Shown piece by piece: positions 19,548 through 27,846 of a stretch of 32,275 nt of DNA (its first letter is position 1; each line of letters begins with the position of its first letter). Under the pieces are notes generated by a model. The model was not told the origin of the DNA. It saw only the letters and a list, made by a program, of their open reading frames with translations, and ran no database searches. This stretch comes from DAOTVS01 sp034436375. Lineage in GTDB: Bacteria; Chloroflexota; Anaerolineae; SpSt-313. A program made the position numbers and the translations under genes. The stretch is taken from assembly GCA_034436375.1 (NCBI GenBank), contig DAOTVS010000248.1, forward strand, positions 1 through 32,275, given 5' to 3'.

Positions 19548-20855
19548 ATGCGCTTGTTATCACGCTTTGCACCCTGCCTGTTGCTTCTTGCCTTGCTGGC
19601 CTGCGCGCCTGCGATACCTGCCGTTGCCCCGACTGCACAACCGGCGCAGCAGGAGAACCCGACCGCCCTGCCCATGCCCACGCAGATCCCGGAGCCGACG
19701 GCCACGCCTCCGCCCTCGACGCTGGTGCCCGCGCCGACGGAGGGCGCCCCGGCCCCCTACCCGACGTCGCAGCAGCCGGTGACTATCGGCGCGGCGCCGG
19801 CAGACCTGCCGGGGGTGCTCGCCGCGATCCCGCAGACGCTGCAGGAGTACGGCGGCGACCTGGGGGCGCTCTATGCCCGCCTGCAGGAATGGAAAGTGCT
19901 GGATGAGCAGCCGGGCTTTCGCGAGTACGACCTGGATGGCGACGGCAAGCCCGAGGTGTTGCTGACCCTGATGGCCCCCGTTGCGGACCCGCAGGCGGCG
20001 CCGCTCTCGGGTCCGCGTGCCCTGGTGGTGCTGGGGCAGGAGGGCTCAGGCTGGGCGCTGCGCGACTCCAAGCTCTACGACCAGGCCTCAAATCTTGCTG
20101 TGCCCCGCATCGCCGACCTGACCGGCGACGGCCGGCCGGACCTGGTGGTGACCTATCAGGATTGCGGCGCCCATACCTGTTTCCTGACGGTGGATGTGCT
20201 GAGCTACGAGGGCGGGCGCTTACAGAGTCGGTTACCTCAGCCGCTGAGCCAATCCTACGCCGATATGAAGCTCGAGCTGCGCGACGGCAAGCCCACCCTC
20301 GCCCTGCACGGCGGCGAGATCGGCTCGGTGGGTGCCGGCCCGGTGCAGGCACGCACCGACTATTATGCCTGGGATGGACAGGGCTTCCGCCGCGTGGATA
20401 CGGTGTGGGACCCCTCCAATCTGCGCCTGCACGTTTACCAGGCGGGCGACCGCGCCCTGCGTAAGGGGGACCTGAAAGGGGCCGCAGAGCTCTATCAACG
20501 GGTCATCTCCGATGCCACCCTGCTACAGACGGGCATGGCCGATGAAAAGGCCGAGCGCCACGCCCTGGAAGCTTTTAGCTACTACCGCCTGGTGACGGTG
20601 TACGCGGCCCTGGGCGATCGGGGCGCGGCGCAAAAGGCGCTGGACGCCCTCAAGAAGGATTATGCTGATCATCCCTGCCTGGCCCTGGCCCAGGCCTTCT
20701 GGGACGCGTGGGAGCCCACGGGGAATGTCAGCGCCGGCTGCGCTGCAGCGACGGCCTATGCCGCAGAGCACGAAGCGGATGTGGGCGGCTCCTTTGGCTA
20801 TTATGGCTATGCCAACCCGTTGCCGGGGGTGGGGGATTTCTGCTTCCTGAAGTAA
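19548..20855 (+). CDS. Lipoprotein with Pro-rich linker, DxDGDG repeats and helical TPR-like region
   Basis: 435 residues with a clear lipoprotein signal (LLLLALLAC, lipidated Cys19), then a Pro/Thr/Gln linker to about residue 75 that would space the protein from the membrane. Two Asp-rich loops, DLDGDGKPE (128-136) and DLTGDGRPD (190-198), resemble FG-GAP/VCBS-type calcium-binding repeats of beta-propeller proteins. Residues about 292-385 are helical with TPR-like phasing (AGDRALRKGDLKGAAELYQR, later YAALGDRGAAQKALDAL). The function is not recognised; extracytoplasmic binding or scaffold is plausible. The ATG at 19548 follows GGAGG by 9 nt and starts the signal peptide, so longer open frame upstream is rejected. 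It converges on the URO-D gene. Confidence 0.82.
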   Translation: MRLLSRFAPCLLLLALLACAPAIPAVAPTAQPAQQENPTALPMPTQIPEPTATPPPSTLVPAPTEGAPAPYPTSQQPVTIGAAPADLPGVLAAIPQTLQEYGGDLGALYARLQEWKVLDEQPGFREYDLDGDGKPEVLLTLMAPVADPQAAPLSGPRALVVLGQEGSGWALRDSKLYDQASNLAVPRIADLTGDGRPDLVVTYQDCGAHTCFLTVDVLSYEGGRLQSRLPQPLSQSYADMKLELRDGKPTLALHGGEIGSVGAGPVQARTDYYAWDGQGFRRVDTVWDPSNLRLHVYQAGDRALRKGDLKGAAELYQRVISDATLLQTGMADEKAERHALEAFSYYRLVTVYAALGDRGAAQKALDALKKDYADHPCLALAQAFWDAWEPTGNVSAGCAAATAYAAEHEADVGGSFGYYGYANPLPGVGDFCFLK

Positions 20856-20873
20856 GGTCTGGCGTATAAGGAG

Positions 20874-20895
20874 AGGGGAAAGGGGCTGCCGGCCG
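20874..20895 (+). repeat. Copy of the 7.7-kb hairpin apex
   Basis: GAGGGGAAAGGGGCTGCCGG followed by CC matches the apex of the 7664-7724 hairpin except for one extra A. Here only one arm is present. Also between convergent genes. Confidence 0.65.
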
Positions 20896-20939
20896 GCTTG
20901 TATGCTACGCGCGGATCCCGGCACGGACCCCGCCCGGCT

Positions 20940-20965
20940 TGAGGCCGGGCAGCGGCGGAGCATGC
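20940..20965 (+). repeat. 26-nt GC-rich intergenic repeat, copy 2
   Basis: Matches 8916-8941 at 24 of 26 bases. With the preceding GCCCGGC (20934-20940 region) it forms a GCCCGGC/GCCGGGC hairpin, so it might help terminate the lipoprotein or URO-D transcripts. Confidence 0.7.
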
Positions 20966-20989
20966 AACCCGGTAGCAGCCCGGGCAAGG

Positions 20990-22084
20990 TCAGAAGGGAT
21001 AATAGCTCGCTGCCGTGTCGAACAGAGCCACGATATTCTCCGGTGGGGTGCCGGCCTGGATGGCGTGTGAAGGCCCAAGGATATAGCCTCCCCCCTTGCC
21101 CAGCACACGGATAAGCCTCTGAACCTCCTCTTGCACATCCGCTACACTGCCGAAAGGCAGGGTCGTCTGCACGCTGGCGCCGCCCTCGAAGCACAACCGG
21201 TCGCCAAAGCGCTCTTTGAGCAGCGCCGGGTCCATGCCCTTGGCGCTGAACTGCAGCGCCTGCAGCACGTCGATGCCCATATCGATCAGCCCATCTACGA
21301 TCTCCATCACGGCCCCGTCGGTGTGATAGATGACTTTGACCCCCTCGAACTGGTGGATGGCCCGGTTCAGCCGTACGTGGTAAGGCTTGATGAACTCTTC
21401 CCACAGGGCACGCGACATGAGCAGCCCCTTCTGGCTGCCCACATCATCAGCTGTAAAGACGAGGTCGATCTCGCCGGGGGCGGCAGAGAGGATGCGGGTG
21501 AAATAGTCCACGTAAAAATCCGTGACCCGGCCCATGATGCCGTGGACCAGCTCGGGGTTGAGCATCATGTCCAGGAACATGCGCTCGAACCCGCGCATGT
21601 ACCAGGAGGACTCGAAGATATTACCGTTGGCCACCATCACACAGTAGGGTCCCCTGGCCTGCAGGGCGCGGATGCGCGCGGGGAGCACGGTATAATCGAA
21701 CCAGTCTGCGCTGGGCCAGTGGTGCTTGCTCAGGTCACCCGCATCCTGCGCGAAAGCCAGGGGATAGTGCTCGATCTCGTCATAGCCGCCCGAGCCGTAA
21801 CTGACCAGCTTGCGCCGCACGCCCCAGATGTCCTCGTTGGGCTCCAGCGCCGGGCCAATGTACTGCGGCCCTACCTGCCGGATATCGATCAGGGGGCCGA
21901 GGTAGGCCTCCACACTCAAGGATCGCTCGCGCTGCAGATACCGTTCGAGTTCAGCGTAAGCTGGCGGGTTGATGCCCGCGCAAACCATGGCGATGGGGAT
22001 GCGATCTGTCTCCTGGTGCGCCAGCGCCAGACGCACGCGCTCGCGGCTGCTGAGGGTTCCCTTTTGGGCCTCCACTCCTGACAA
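20990..22084 (-). CDS. Uroporphyrinogen decarboxylase (URO-D) family protein
   Basis: About 364 residues of the URO-D/corrinoid methyltransferase superfamily. SSRERVRLALAHQETDRIPI is the usual N-terminal start, EEFIKPYHVRLNRAIHQFEG the helix before the core, VIYHTDGAVMEIVDGLIDMGIDVLQAL the central strand-loop, and GGYILGPSHAIQAGTPPENI the C-terminal segment. True HemE signatures are lacking and no haem genes are nearby, so a methyltransferase-like (MtaA/CmuA-type) or uncharacterised role is more likely. The start is uncertain: the longest frame opens with TTG at 22084, and a GTG at 22075 preceded by AGGA is an alternative. It is last in the operon plsX-NERD-like-URO-D, 12 nt after its neighbour. 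Confidence 0.85.
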   Translation of the reverse strand: MSGVEAQKGTLSSRERVRLALAHQETDRIPIAMVCAGINPPAYAELERYLQRERSLSVEAYLGPLIDIRQVGPQYIGPALEPNEDIWGVRRKLVSYGSGGYDEIEHYPLAFAQDAGDLSKHHWPSADWFDYTVLPARIRALQARGPYCVMVANGNIFESSWYMRGFERMFLDMMLNPELVHGIMGRVTDFYVDYFTRILSAAPGEIDLVFTADDVGSQKGLLMSRALWEEFIKPYHVRLNRAIHQFEGVKVIYHTDGAVMEIVDGLIDMGIDVLQALQFSAKGMDPALLKERFGDRLCFEGGASVQTTLPFGSVADVQEEVQRLIRVLGKGGGYILGPSHAIQAGTPPENIVALFDTAASYYPF

Positions 22085-22096
22085 GTCCTCGATGCC

Positions 22097-22804
22097 TCAG
22101 GCAGGCGATTCCTCTGCCGTTTCTTCACCCATGAGCGCCGCGACCAGTTCCTTGCGCAGCGCCGTGCCCAGGTTCGGGCGTGCTTCGGCCAGTGCGCGTA
22201 CCCTTGCCTTGAGCTCATCGGCGCGGAGCACCGGGTATTCGGGGTTCTCGACCTGGAGCTGCACGTTGTCTTGGTAGAACACAATGACGCCATCCAGCGG
22301 TATCGGGCGCTCGGGGTCCTGCAGGTCGGGCATGGCCTTGAGGGTGTTGTTGATCTCGGAGCGCAGGTCCCGCGAGGGGTTGCCCAGGCCAAGCTCGCCC
22401 AGCAGGAAGCGCAGCCGCTGCAGGAACGGGCCGTGCCGCCAGCGCCCGCCGCGCACACTGATGCGCCCACGCTGCTCGCGCAGCAGGATGGCGATCATGC
22501 CGCTGGGGGTAACCAGCACGTGTTCGGCAGGGAGGACATAATGGAAGAGGGTGTACTTATTGTCCAACCCCTTGAGTACCTTGTCCAGCACCAGGTCCGG
22601 GCGCGGGGGCCGCACATAACGGTTGCCTACACGTACCGCCGTCATGGCGATGACAAAGCCGGCCAGCAGGAGCGCCCAGGAGAGCAGCGGGTTGCGCGCG
22701 GTGAGGAACAGTGAAACGATCAGGAGCCCCATACCCAGCAGGCTGCCGTACTGGGTCAGTTTGCTCCGCTTTTTCAAAAACTCTTCGTTGCGGACGATTT
22801 TCAT
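22097..22804 (-). CDS. Membrane protein with NERD-like (nuclease-related) domain
   Basis: 235 residues. A basic N-terminus (KKRSK) is followed by two hydrophobic helices (about 20-36 and 40-58), then a cytoplasmic region. The stretch LDNKYTLFHYVLPAEHVLVT, then PSGMIAILLREQRGRI (about 80-115), resembles the NERD domain core (lDhvvvtp.Gvf.iE.K). The usual Asp and Glu-x-Lys positions appear to be Glu and Arg-Glu, so nuclease activity is doubtful. A Glu/Ala-rich tail ends the protein. The function is unknown. It lies 26 nt after plsX and 12 nt before the URO-D gene on the same strand, so it is probably co-expressed with phospholipid synthesis. The NERD assignment is tentative. Confidence 0.7.
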   Translation of the reverse strand: MKIVRNEEFLKKRSKLTQYGSLLGMGLLIVSLFLTARNPLLSWALLLAGFVIAMTAVRVGNRYVRPPRPDLVLDKVLKGLDNKYTLFHYVLPAEHVLVTPSGMIAILLREQRGRISVRGGRWRHGPFLQRLRFLLGELGLGNPSRDLRSEINNTLKAMPDLQDPERPIPLDGVIVFYQDNVQLQVENPEYPVLRADELKARVRALAEARPNLGTALRKELVAALMGEETAEESPA

Positions 22805-22830
22805 GGATAATACCTGCCTTGTATGAATAC

Positions 22831-23835
22831 CTATTCCTCTGCCGTCCCCGAGGCTGCGATGCCGGCCCGGATCACGTCAAGCACATTGCTTTCGACGGTC
22901 TTTTTGGCCACTCGCACCGCGCTACGGACGGCCTTGGCGTTGGAACGGCCGTGGCCCACGATCACCGCCCCATCTACCCCCAGCAGGGGTGCTCCGCCGA
23001 ACTCGGTATAATCGAGCGTGCGTTTGGCGGCGCGGAAGGCCGGCTTGGCCAGCAGGGCGCCCAGCATAGACAGCGGGCGCTGCTTGATCTCACGCTCCAG
23101 GACGCCGAGGATCAGAGAGGCCACGCCTTCCGAGGCTTTGATGAGCACATTGCCGGTAAAGCCATCGGTCACGACGACATCGGCCAGGCCGGCGGGCACG
23201 TCCTTCCCTTCCACGTTGCCGATGAAATTGAGGCTGCTGGCTTTGAGCAGAGGATAGGCTTCCTGCACAAGCTGGCTGCCTTTGCCTTCCTCCTCCCCAT
23301 TGGAGACAATGCCCACGCGCGGATTGCGAACCCCCAGCACGTGTTCCGCATAAGCGCTGCCCATGATGGCGAATTGCACCAGGTATTCCGGCTTGCATTC
23401 GGTATTGGCCCCCAGGTCGAGCAGAAAGGCCGGGTTGCCGCTGGTGGGAAAGACCGAGCCAAGCGCCGGGCGCTTGATCCCCTTCAGCCGGCCCAGGTGG
23501 AAGAGGGCAACGGCCAGGGCGCCGCCCGAGTTGCCCATGGTCACAAAGGCATCGGCCTCGCCACGCTTGACCATCTGCATGCCGACGACCATGGAGGAAT
23601 CCTTCTTGGTCCTGGCGACGAGTGCGGGGTGCTCATTCATCTCGATCACCTCGCTGGCGTGCACGACCGGCAGGCTGAGGCCCTGCGTGTCGTGCCTGGC
23701 CAGTTCCGGTTCTACCGCCTCGCGGCGGCCCACCAGGACGACTTCAACACCGTATTCCCGTGCGGCCATGACGCCGCCTTCCACCACCGCAGCCGGCGCG
23801 TTGTCGCCGCCCATCGCATCCAGGACGATTCTCAT
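22831..23835 (-). CDS. plsX: Phosphate acyltransferase PlsX
   Basis: Makes acyl-phosphate from acyl-ACP and phosphate, the donor for PlsY in bacterial phospholipid synthesis; a peripheral membrane enzyme. The 334 residues include the family start MRIVLDAMGGDNAPAAVVEG, SMVVGMQMVKRGEADAFVTM, GNSGGALAVALFHLGRLKGI, RPALGSVFPT, LLDLGANTECKPEYLVQFA, VRNPRVGIVSNGEEEGKG, VVVTDGFTGNVLIKASEG and LGVDGAVIVGHGRSNAKAV. GGAGG lies 8 nt before the ATG at 23835; an upstream ATG six codons earlier lacks support. It heads a minus-strand operon. The usual partners fabD, fabH, acpP and rpmF are absent here. Confidence 0.96.
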   Translation of the reverse strand: MRIVLDAMGGDNAPAAVVEGGVMAAREYGVEVVLVGRREAVEPELARHDTQGLSLPVVHASEVIEMNEHPALVARTKKDSSMVVGMQMVKRGEADAFVTMGNSGGALAVALFHLGRLKGIKRPALGSVFPTSGNPAFLLDLGANTECKPEYLVQFAIMGSAYAEHVLGVRNPRVGIVSNGEEEGKGSQLVQEAYPLLKASSLNFIGNVEGKDVPAGLADVVVTDGFTGNVLIKASEGVASLILGVLEREIKQRPLSMLGALLAKPAFRAAKRTLDYTEFGGAPLLGVDGAVIVGHGRSNAKAVRSAVRVAKKTVESNVLDVIRAGIAASGTAEE

Positions 23836-24466
23836 GGCTACCCCTCCGGGCAATCATGTCGGATAATGACAACCTGCTTGACCGCGAGATTATACCATAG
23901 CCAGGGGCTGTCCGTAAAGCGCAGGTCTTTGGGGGGTGAATCTCACTTCTGGGGCAAACCGCGCCCGAATGTCACCCTGAGTATCCCAGGGTTCCGGGAA
24001 CCCTGTGTCAAGCAGCGACTTTCTCAGCCCGGAGCGTTACACAACGCACCTCACACTGGCAGAGCAGCTTTCAGCACTAGGCAAAGCACCCTTTGCCGCT
24101 CCGGGCCTTTGGCGGCGGAACGTCATCAAGAGCGGCTCTGCGCGTGCACCGTCAGTGCGAACGCCGCACAGCGAAGAGCCTGCCTTGAGCAGAGCGAAGG
24201 GGTCCTTCCTGCGCCATAAAGACGCTCCGCTTGAGCAAGTTGAGCGCTGTTGCCGGTTGGCTTTGCCCACTCAGCGTGAGAGCACTCATGCATGTTGCCC
24301 CCGAAATGAACCACACCCTCTTGGAGCCTCCGGGCGGCACACGCCGCCCGGTTCAGCCAAACCCACTCCAATCCCCCTGGGCCAGGCCAGGCGGTGCCGC
24401 AGCGGGTGAGCCGGTTGCCCACGAGGCCGCTGGCTACTGCCGGGTTGAGACAGGCGGAAAGGTGGC
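23836..24466. other. Intergenic region upstream of plsX
   Basis: About 630 nt. The plsX promoter is at 23889-23918. Small hairpins occur at 23988-24004 (AGGGTTCC/GGAACCCT) and 24330-24351 (CCGGGCGGC/GCCGCCCGG). A CTTGAGCAGAGCGAAGGGG element at 24184-24202 resembles one at 13174-13192. The open frame at 24005-24409 has unlike-protein composition and no ribosome site. Confidence 0.55.
23889..23918 (-). promoter_or_regulatory. plsX: plsX promoter with spacer shared with murQ
   Basis: On the minus strand: TTTACG (23918-23913), an 18-nt spacer and perfect TATAAT (23894-23889). The spacer and start of the -10 (23893-23910) are identical to 16139-16156. The leader is about 45 nt. Confidence 0.65.
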
Positions 24467-25408
24467 CTAACTTCTGGCGGGCTGGGGCACACGACGGAAA
24501 TAAGCCACCGTCTCCCTGAGGCCTTCCTCCAGGGTTGTCTGGGGCGTCCAACCCAGCATATCGTGCGCCTTGGTGGCGTCAAAGTACTGCAGGCGAATAT
24601 CGCCCGGGCGCTTGGGCGCGCGTACAATAGGCGCCTGAAAGCCGGTGATCTGGGTCAGGCGCTGGTAGATTTCGTTGACCGAGGTGGGCTTGCCGGTGCC
24701 CAGGCAGAAGGCCTGATTGTGGCCACGCTCCAACGCCAGGAGGTTGGCCTGGGCGATGTCGCCGACATAGACATAGTCCTTGGCCTGCTCGCCGTCCCAA
24801 TCGATGCGCACCGACTCGCCGGCCAGCATGCGGTGGGCAAAGATGGCGATGACCCCCGCCTCGCCCATAGGGTCCTGGCGCGGCCCATAGATGTTGGCAT
24901 AGCGAAAGATGGTATATTCCAGGCCATAGGCGTCGTGCCACATGCGCACATAGTGCTCGCCCGACATCTTGGTGATGCCATAGGCCGACTCGGGCCGTTG
25001 GGGCGTGCTCTCGTTGATAGGCAAGGCCTCGGGCGTGCCGTAGGTGGCGCCTGAGGAGATGTAGATTATCTGTTGTGCCTGATACTGGGAGCAGCAACGC
25101 AGCACATTGATCAGGCCCAGGATATTGACCTCTGCATCGTAGACGGGATCATCCATCGAGATTTTAACCGAGGCCTGGGCGGCGTGGTGATTGACGACCT
25201 GGGGACGGAATTCGCCAAAGACCTCAGCGAGCGCTTCGCTGCGGATATCGATCTCATAAAAGCGCACCTGAGGGGGCACGTTCTCTCGCCGGCCGCCGCC
25301 AACCAGGCTCAGGTTATCCACCACGGCGACCTCATGCCCTGCCCCCAGGTAGTGTTCCACCACGTGGGAGCCGATGAACCCCGCTCCACCGGTGACGAGG
25401 ATCTTCAC
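24467..25408 (-). CDS. NAD-dependent nucleotide-sugar epimerase/dehydratase
   Basis: A 313-residue extended short-chain dehydrogenase. GGAGFIGS (7-14) binds NAD(P), DNLS (31-34) selects the nucleotide, SSGATYG (118-124) and Tyr143-x-x-x-Lys147 (SAYGITK) form the active site, and RYANIYGPRQDP and FDATKAHDMLGWTP complete the UDP-sugar epimerase pattern (GalE/WcaG-like). It probably makes an activated sugar for the neighbouring glycan genes; the exact sugar is not readable. The start is GTG at 25408 with TGGAGGT 5 nt upstream. A consensus promoter lies just past the histidine kinase stop, so it can be expressed apart from the upstream three genes. Confidence 0.9.
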   Translation of the reverse strand: MKILVTGGAGFIGSHVVEHYLGAGHEVAVVDNLSLVGGGRRENVPPQVRFYEIDIRSEALAEVFGEFRPQVVNHHAAQASVKISMDDPVYDAEVNILGLINVLRCCSQYQAQQIIYISSGATYGTPEALPINESTPQRPESAYGITKMSGEHYVRMWHDAYGLEYTIFRYANIYGPRQDPMGEAGVIAIFAHRMLAGESVRIDWDGEQAKDYVYVGDIAQANLLALERGHNQAFCLGTGKPTSVNEIYQRLTQITGFQAPIVRAPKRPGDIRLQYFDATKAHDMLGWTPQTTLEEGLRETVAYFRRVPQPARS

Positions 25409-25455
25409 GTCCTACCTCCATTGCAGTGATGCTTGCCGGGGAACTCTCTCGCCGG

Positions 25456-25484
25456 ATTGTAGACCGGGTCTGGGGGGCAGTCAA
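25456..25484 (-). promoter_or_regulatory. Promoter of the sugar epimerase gene
   Basis: On the minus strand: TTGACT (25484-25479), a 17-nt spacer and TACAAT (25461-25456). It lies 20 nt after the histidine kinase stop; the leader is about 41 nt. Confidence 0.7.
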
Positions 25485-25503
25485 GCACAATTCTGGAAAG
25501 CTG

Positions 25504-27834
25504 TCAGGTCTGGCTGGTGGCAGGAGGGAACTCGATGTAAAAGGTGGCGCCGCCATCGGGGTTGTTGCCGGCCCAGATGCGGCCGCCATGGGCCCTGACC
25601 ACGCCGTAGCACATGGAGAGCCCCAGCCCGGCGCCCTGGCCGAGCTCCTGCGCGGTGAGGAAAGGCTCGAAGATTTTATCCAGCAGGTCAGGGGGGATGC
25701 CGGGCCCGTTGTCGCTCACGGTCAGACGCACATGATCCTGATAGGTGGCGCACAGAGAGACCCGGCCGGCCGTATCGGGCCGCAGCTGCACCGCATGCTG
25801 GGCATTGCCCACGAGCTGCCGCAGCACCTGCTCGATCTGGAAACGGTCGCCGCAGATCGGCGGCAGGTTTTCTGGGATCTCGACCCGCAGGGCGATGCCG
25901 TTGGCCTCCAGGGCCGGCTGCTCGCGCTCGGCCACGCTCCGCAGCAGGTCAGCGACATTGATGGAGATGGGGGTGATCGGCTGCTGCCGGGCAAAGGCCA
26001 ACAGGTCGCGCACGACCTGCGCCGCCCGGCGCGCGCCGCGATCAATGCGTTCCAGGTCGGCGCGCACCTCTGGGGCCACGTCGTCATCATCGAGGAGCAC
26101 CTGAGCATAGCCGGAGATGATGGCCAGGGGATTGTTGAGCTCGTGGGCTACGCCGGCAACGATGCGCCCCAGGGAGGCCATCTTCTCTGCCTCGATCAGT
26201 TGCGCCTGGGCCGCCTTCAGTTGCTTCATCTGCTCTTTTTGGTCGGCGTAGAGGTGAGCGTTGTCCAGGGCCAGGGCAGCGAGCGTGCCCAACTTGAGGC
26301 CGAGCTGGGTCTCGGCCAGAGTGAAGCGGCGCACGGCCTTGCGACACAGGAAGAGAAAGCCGAGCAGGCTGCCGCGTGCGCGCAGGGGCACAGTGAGCGC
26401 GGCCTGCATATGGAAGGCCGGCCAGAAGAGGGAGAGCAGATCGCCCTTGCCCGGGCGCTGTCCTGTTACCGGGCGGCCCTCGGTAGCAGCGTGGACGATC
26501 ACCGGCAGTTGCGCCAGGGGCACTCGCTGCAAACCCGCCTCTTCCACGGCGGTGCGGGCTATGCCTTGCACAACGGCCAGACTGATCTCTTGTGCTACAG
26601 GATCATAGAGGTAGAGAGCGCAGATGTCGGTATCCATCAGATCACTGGCCTCGGAGACCAACGTCTGCAGGATGGCGTCGACATTCAAAGTCGCGCTGAG
26701 CAGCTGGCTGATCTGCAGCAAAAAGACCGACTCGGCGGCGCCCAGCTCAGTCTCGCGGTGATGCTCAGCATTGACCACGGCCCCCGCCACCTGCAGGCCC
26801 AGTGCAGCCGCCATCTCGCGCTGCTCCGCCTGGGTCCAGGGCGCCTCGTCACGAGAGAGGAGCGCCAGCAACCCAAAGAGGCGGTTGCCATGGTGCAGAG
26901 GCACCACCCCCAGCCCCTGGGTGCGGCTGGCCGCCAGCAGGCTCAGCGCCCAGGCGGGCGTTCCCTCCGCACTGGCAGAAAAGAGGACTGGCCCGGCCCC
27001 GGCCAGGGCGATGGGCTGCACGTCAGCAGCGGAGATTCTGGCCCGCGCGGCGTAAGAGGCGCGCACGCCCTTTTGCGCCCGGATGACATATTCCTCGTGC
27101 GACTCACTCGCCAGGAACAGGGCCGCCGCATCGAGGTGCATAGTCGCCATGGCCTGGCTCAGGATGGCGCCCAGGACGTATTCCAGGTCCAGATCATGGG
27201 CAATGATCCGCGCCGCCTGGTTCAGGGCCTCCAGACGATGGTTTGCGGCAGTGAGCGCCTGCACCTGCCGCTGCCACCCCTCTCTCTCTTGTTGTTCGGC
27301 AGCCAGGTGCAGAGCGCGGGCCTGGGCCTGGCGCAGGGCAACAGCGGTCTCGCTCGCAAGCAGGTGCAGCTCCTCCACCTGAGAAGGGAGGAGGGCTCGC
27401 TTGGGCAAGGCGGCAGTAGCCACCGCCAAGAGTTGCCCACCAGCGTGCACCGGGAGCATCATCTGCGGGCCGTCTGCTGTTGTTGGAAAGAGAGGCGAAG
27501 GGGAGCGCAGGACACAGGGCTTGCCGGCCGCCAGCGCCCGCTGGAGCGTGGCCGGCAACCCGGCGATGGCCAGCGCGGTTCCCGGGTGATCCTGGGCGGG
27601 CAGGGTATGGCGCAGGGTGAGTACGCCCTCGCCATCGGCTATGTACAGATAGATGGGCGGCGGCGATTGCAGCAGGGCAGCCACCTGGCTCAGGATAACC
27701 GTGAGCGTCTCCTCCAGGGGGCGCCCCGATGCGAGGGCCTCGTGAATAGCCTGGAAGCGTAACAAACGGGCCTGTCGTGTTGCCTGGGGGCAAGCTTGTG
27801 TCGTCGTTGTCTTTACCGTTGCTTTGGAGGCCAT
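25504..27834 (-). CDS. Soluble multi-GAF sensor histidine kinase
   Basis: 776 residues without membrane helices. Three GAF-like sensor regions occupy about 25-170, 205-355 and 370-530 (for example LYLYDPVAQEISLAVVQGIA in the third), linked by charged helices. The kinase core has the H-box GVAHELNNPLAIISGYAQVL with phospho-acceptor His564, the N-box LVGNAQHAV (674-682), G1 SDNGPGIPPDLL (707-718), F-box IFEPF and G2 GAGLGLSMCYGVVRAHGG (734-751). All catalytic residues are present. No response regulator is in the window, so its partner is elsewhere. It starts 12 nt after the sugar-transferase stop without a strong ribosome site, suggesting coupled translation, and may adjust surface-glycan output (inference). 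Confidence 0.93.
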   Translation of the reverse strand: MASKATVKTTTTQACPQATRQARLLRFQAIHEALASGRPLEETLTVILSQVAALLQSPPPIYLYIADGEGVLTLRHTLPAQDHPGTALAIAGLPATLQRALAAGKPCVLRSPSPLFPTTADGPQMMLPVHAGGQLLAVATAALPKRALLPSQVEELHLLASETAVALRQAQARALHLAAEQQEREGWQRQVQALTAANHRLEALNQAARIIAHDLDLEYVLGAILSQAMATMHLDAAALFLASESHEEYVIRAQKGVRASYAARARISAADVQPIALAGAGPVLFSASAEGTPAWALSLLAASRTQGLGVVPLHHGNRLFGLLALLSRDEAPWTQAEQREMAAALGLQVAGAVVNAEHHRETELGAAESVFLLQISQLLSATLNVDAILQTLVSEASDLMDTDICALYLYDPVAQEISLAVVQGIARTAVEEAGLQRVPLAQLPVIVHAATEGRPVTGQRPGKGDLLSLFWPAFHMQAALTVPLRARGSLLGFLFLCRKAVRRFTLAETQLGLKLGTLAALALDNAHLYADQKEQMKQLKAAQAQLIEAEKMASLGRIVAGVAHELNNPLAIISGYAQVLLDDDDVAPEVRADLERIDRGARRAAQVVRDLLAFARQQPITPISINVADLLRSVAEREQPALEANGIALRVEIPENLPPICGDRFQIEQVLRQLVGNAQHAVQLRPDTAGRVSLCATYQDHVRLTVSDNGPGIPPDLLDKIFEPFLTAQELGQGAGLGLSMCYGVVRAHGGRIWAGNNPDGGATFYIEFPPATSQT

Positions 27835-27846
27835 GCCCGTTCCGTA

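Noticed and set aside
20990..22084. HemE (haem biosynthesis uroporphyrinogen decarboxylase)
   Set aside because: The fold agrees, but HemE-specific signatures and haem-gene neighbours are missing; only the family is claimed.
24005..24409. Possible 134-residue protein upstream of plsX
   Set aside because: No ribosome site or domain, a Ser/Pro/Arg/His-rich composition, and it contains a dispersed repeat and a hairpin.
25426..27762. 778-residue open frame (+) opposite the histidine kinase
   Set aside because: The kinase on the other strand has every catalytic box; this frame is Gln/His/Gly-rich without recognisable motifs.
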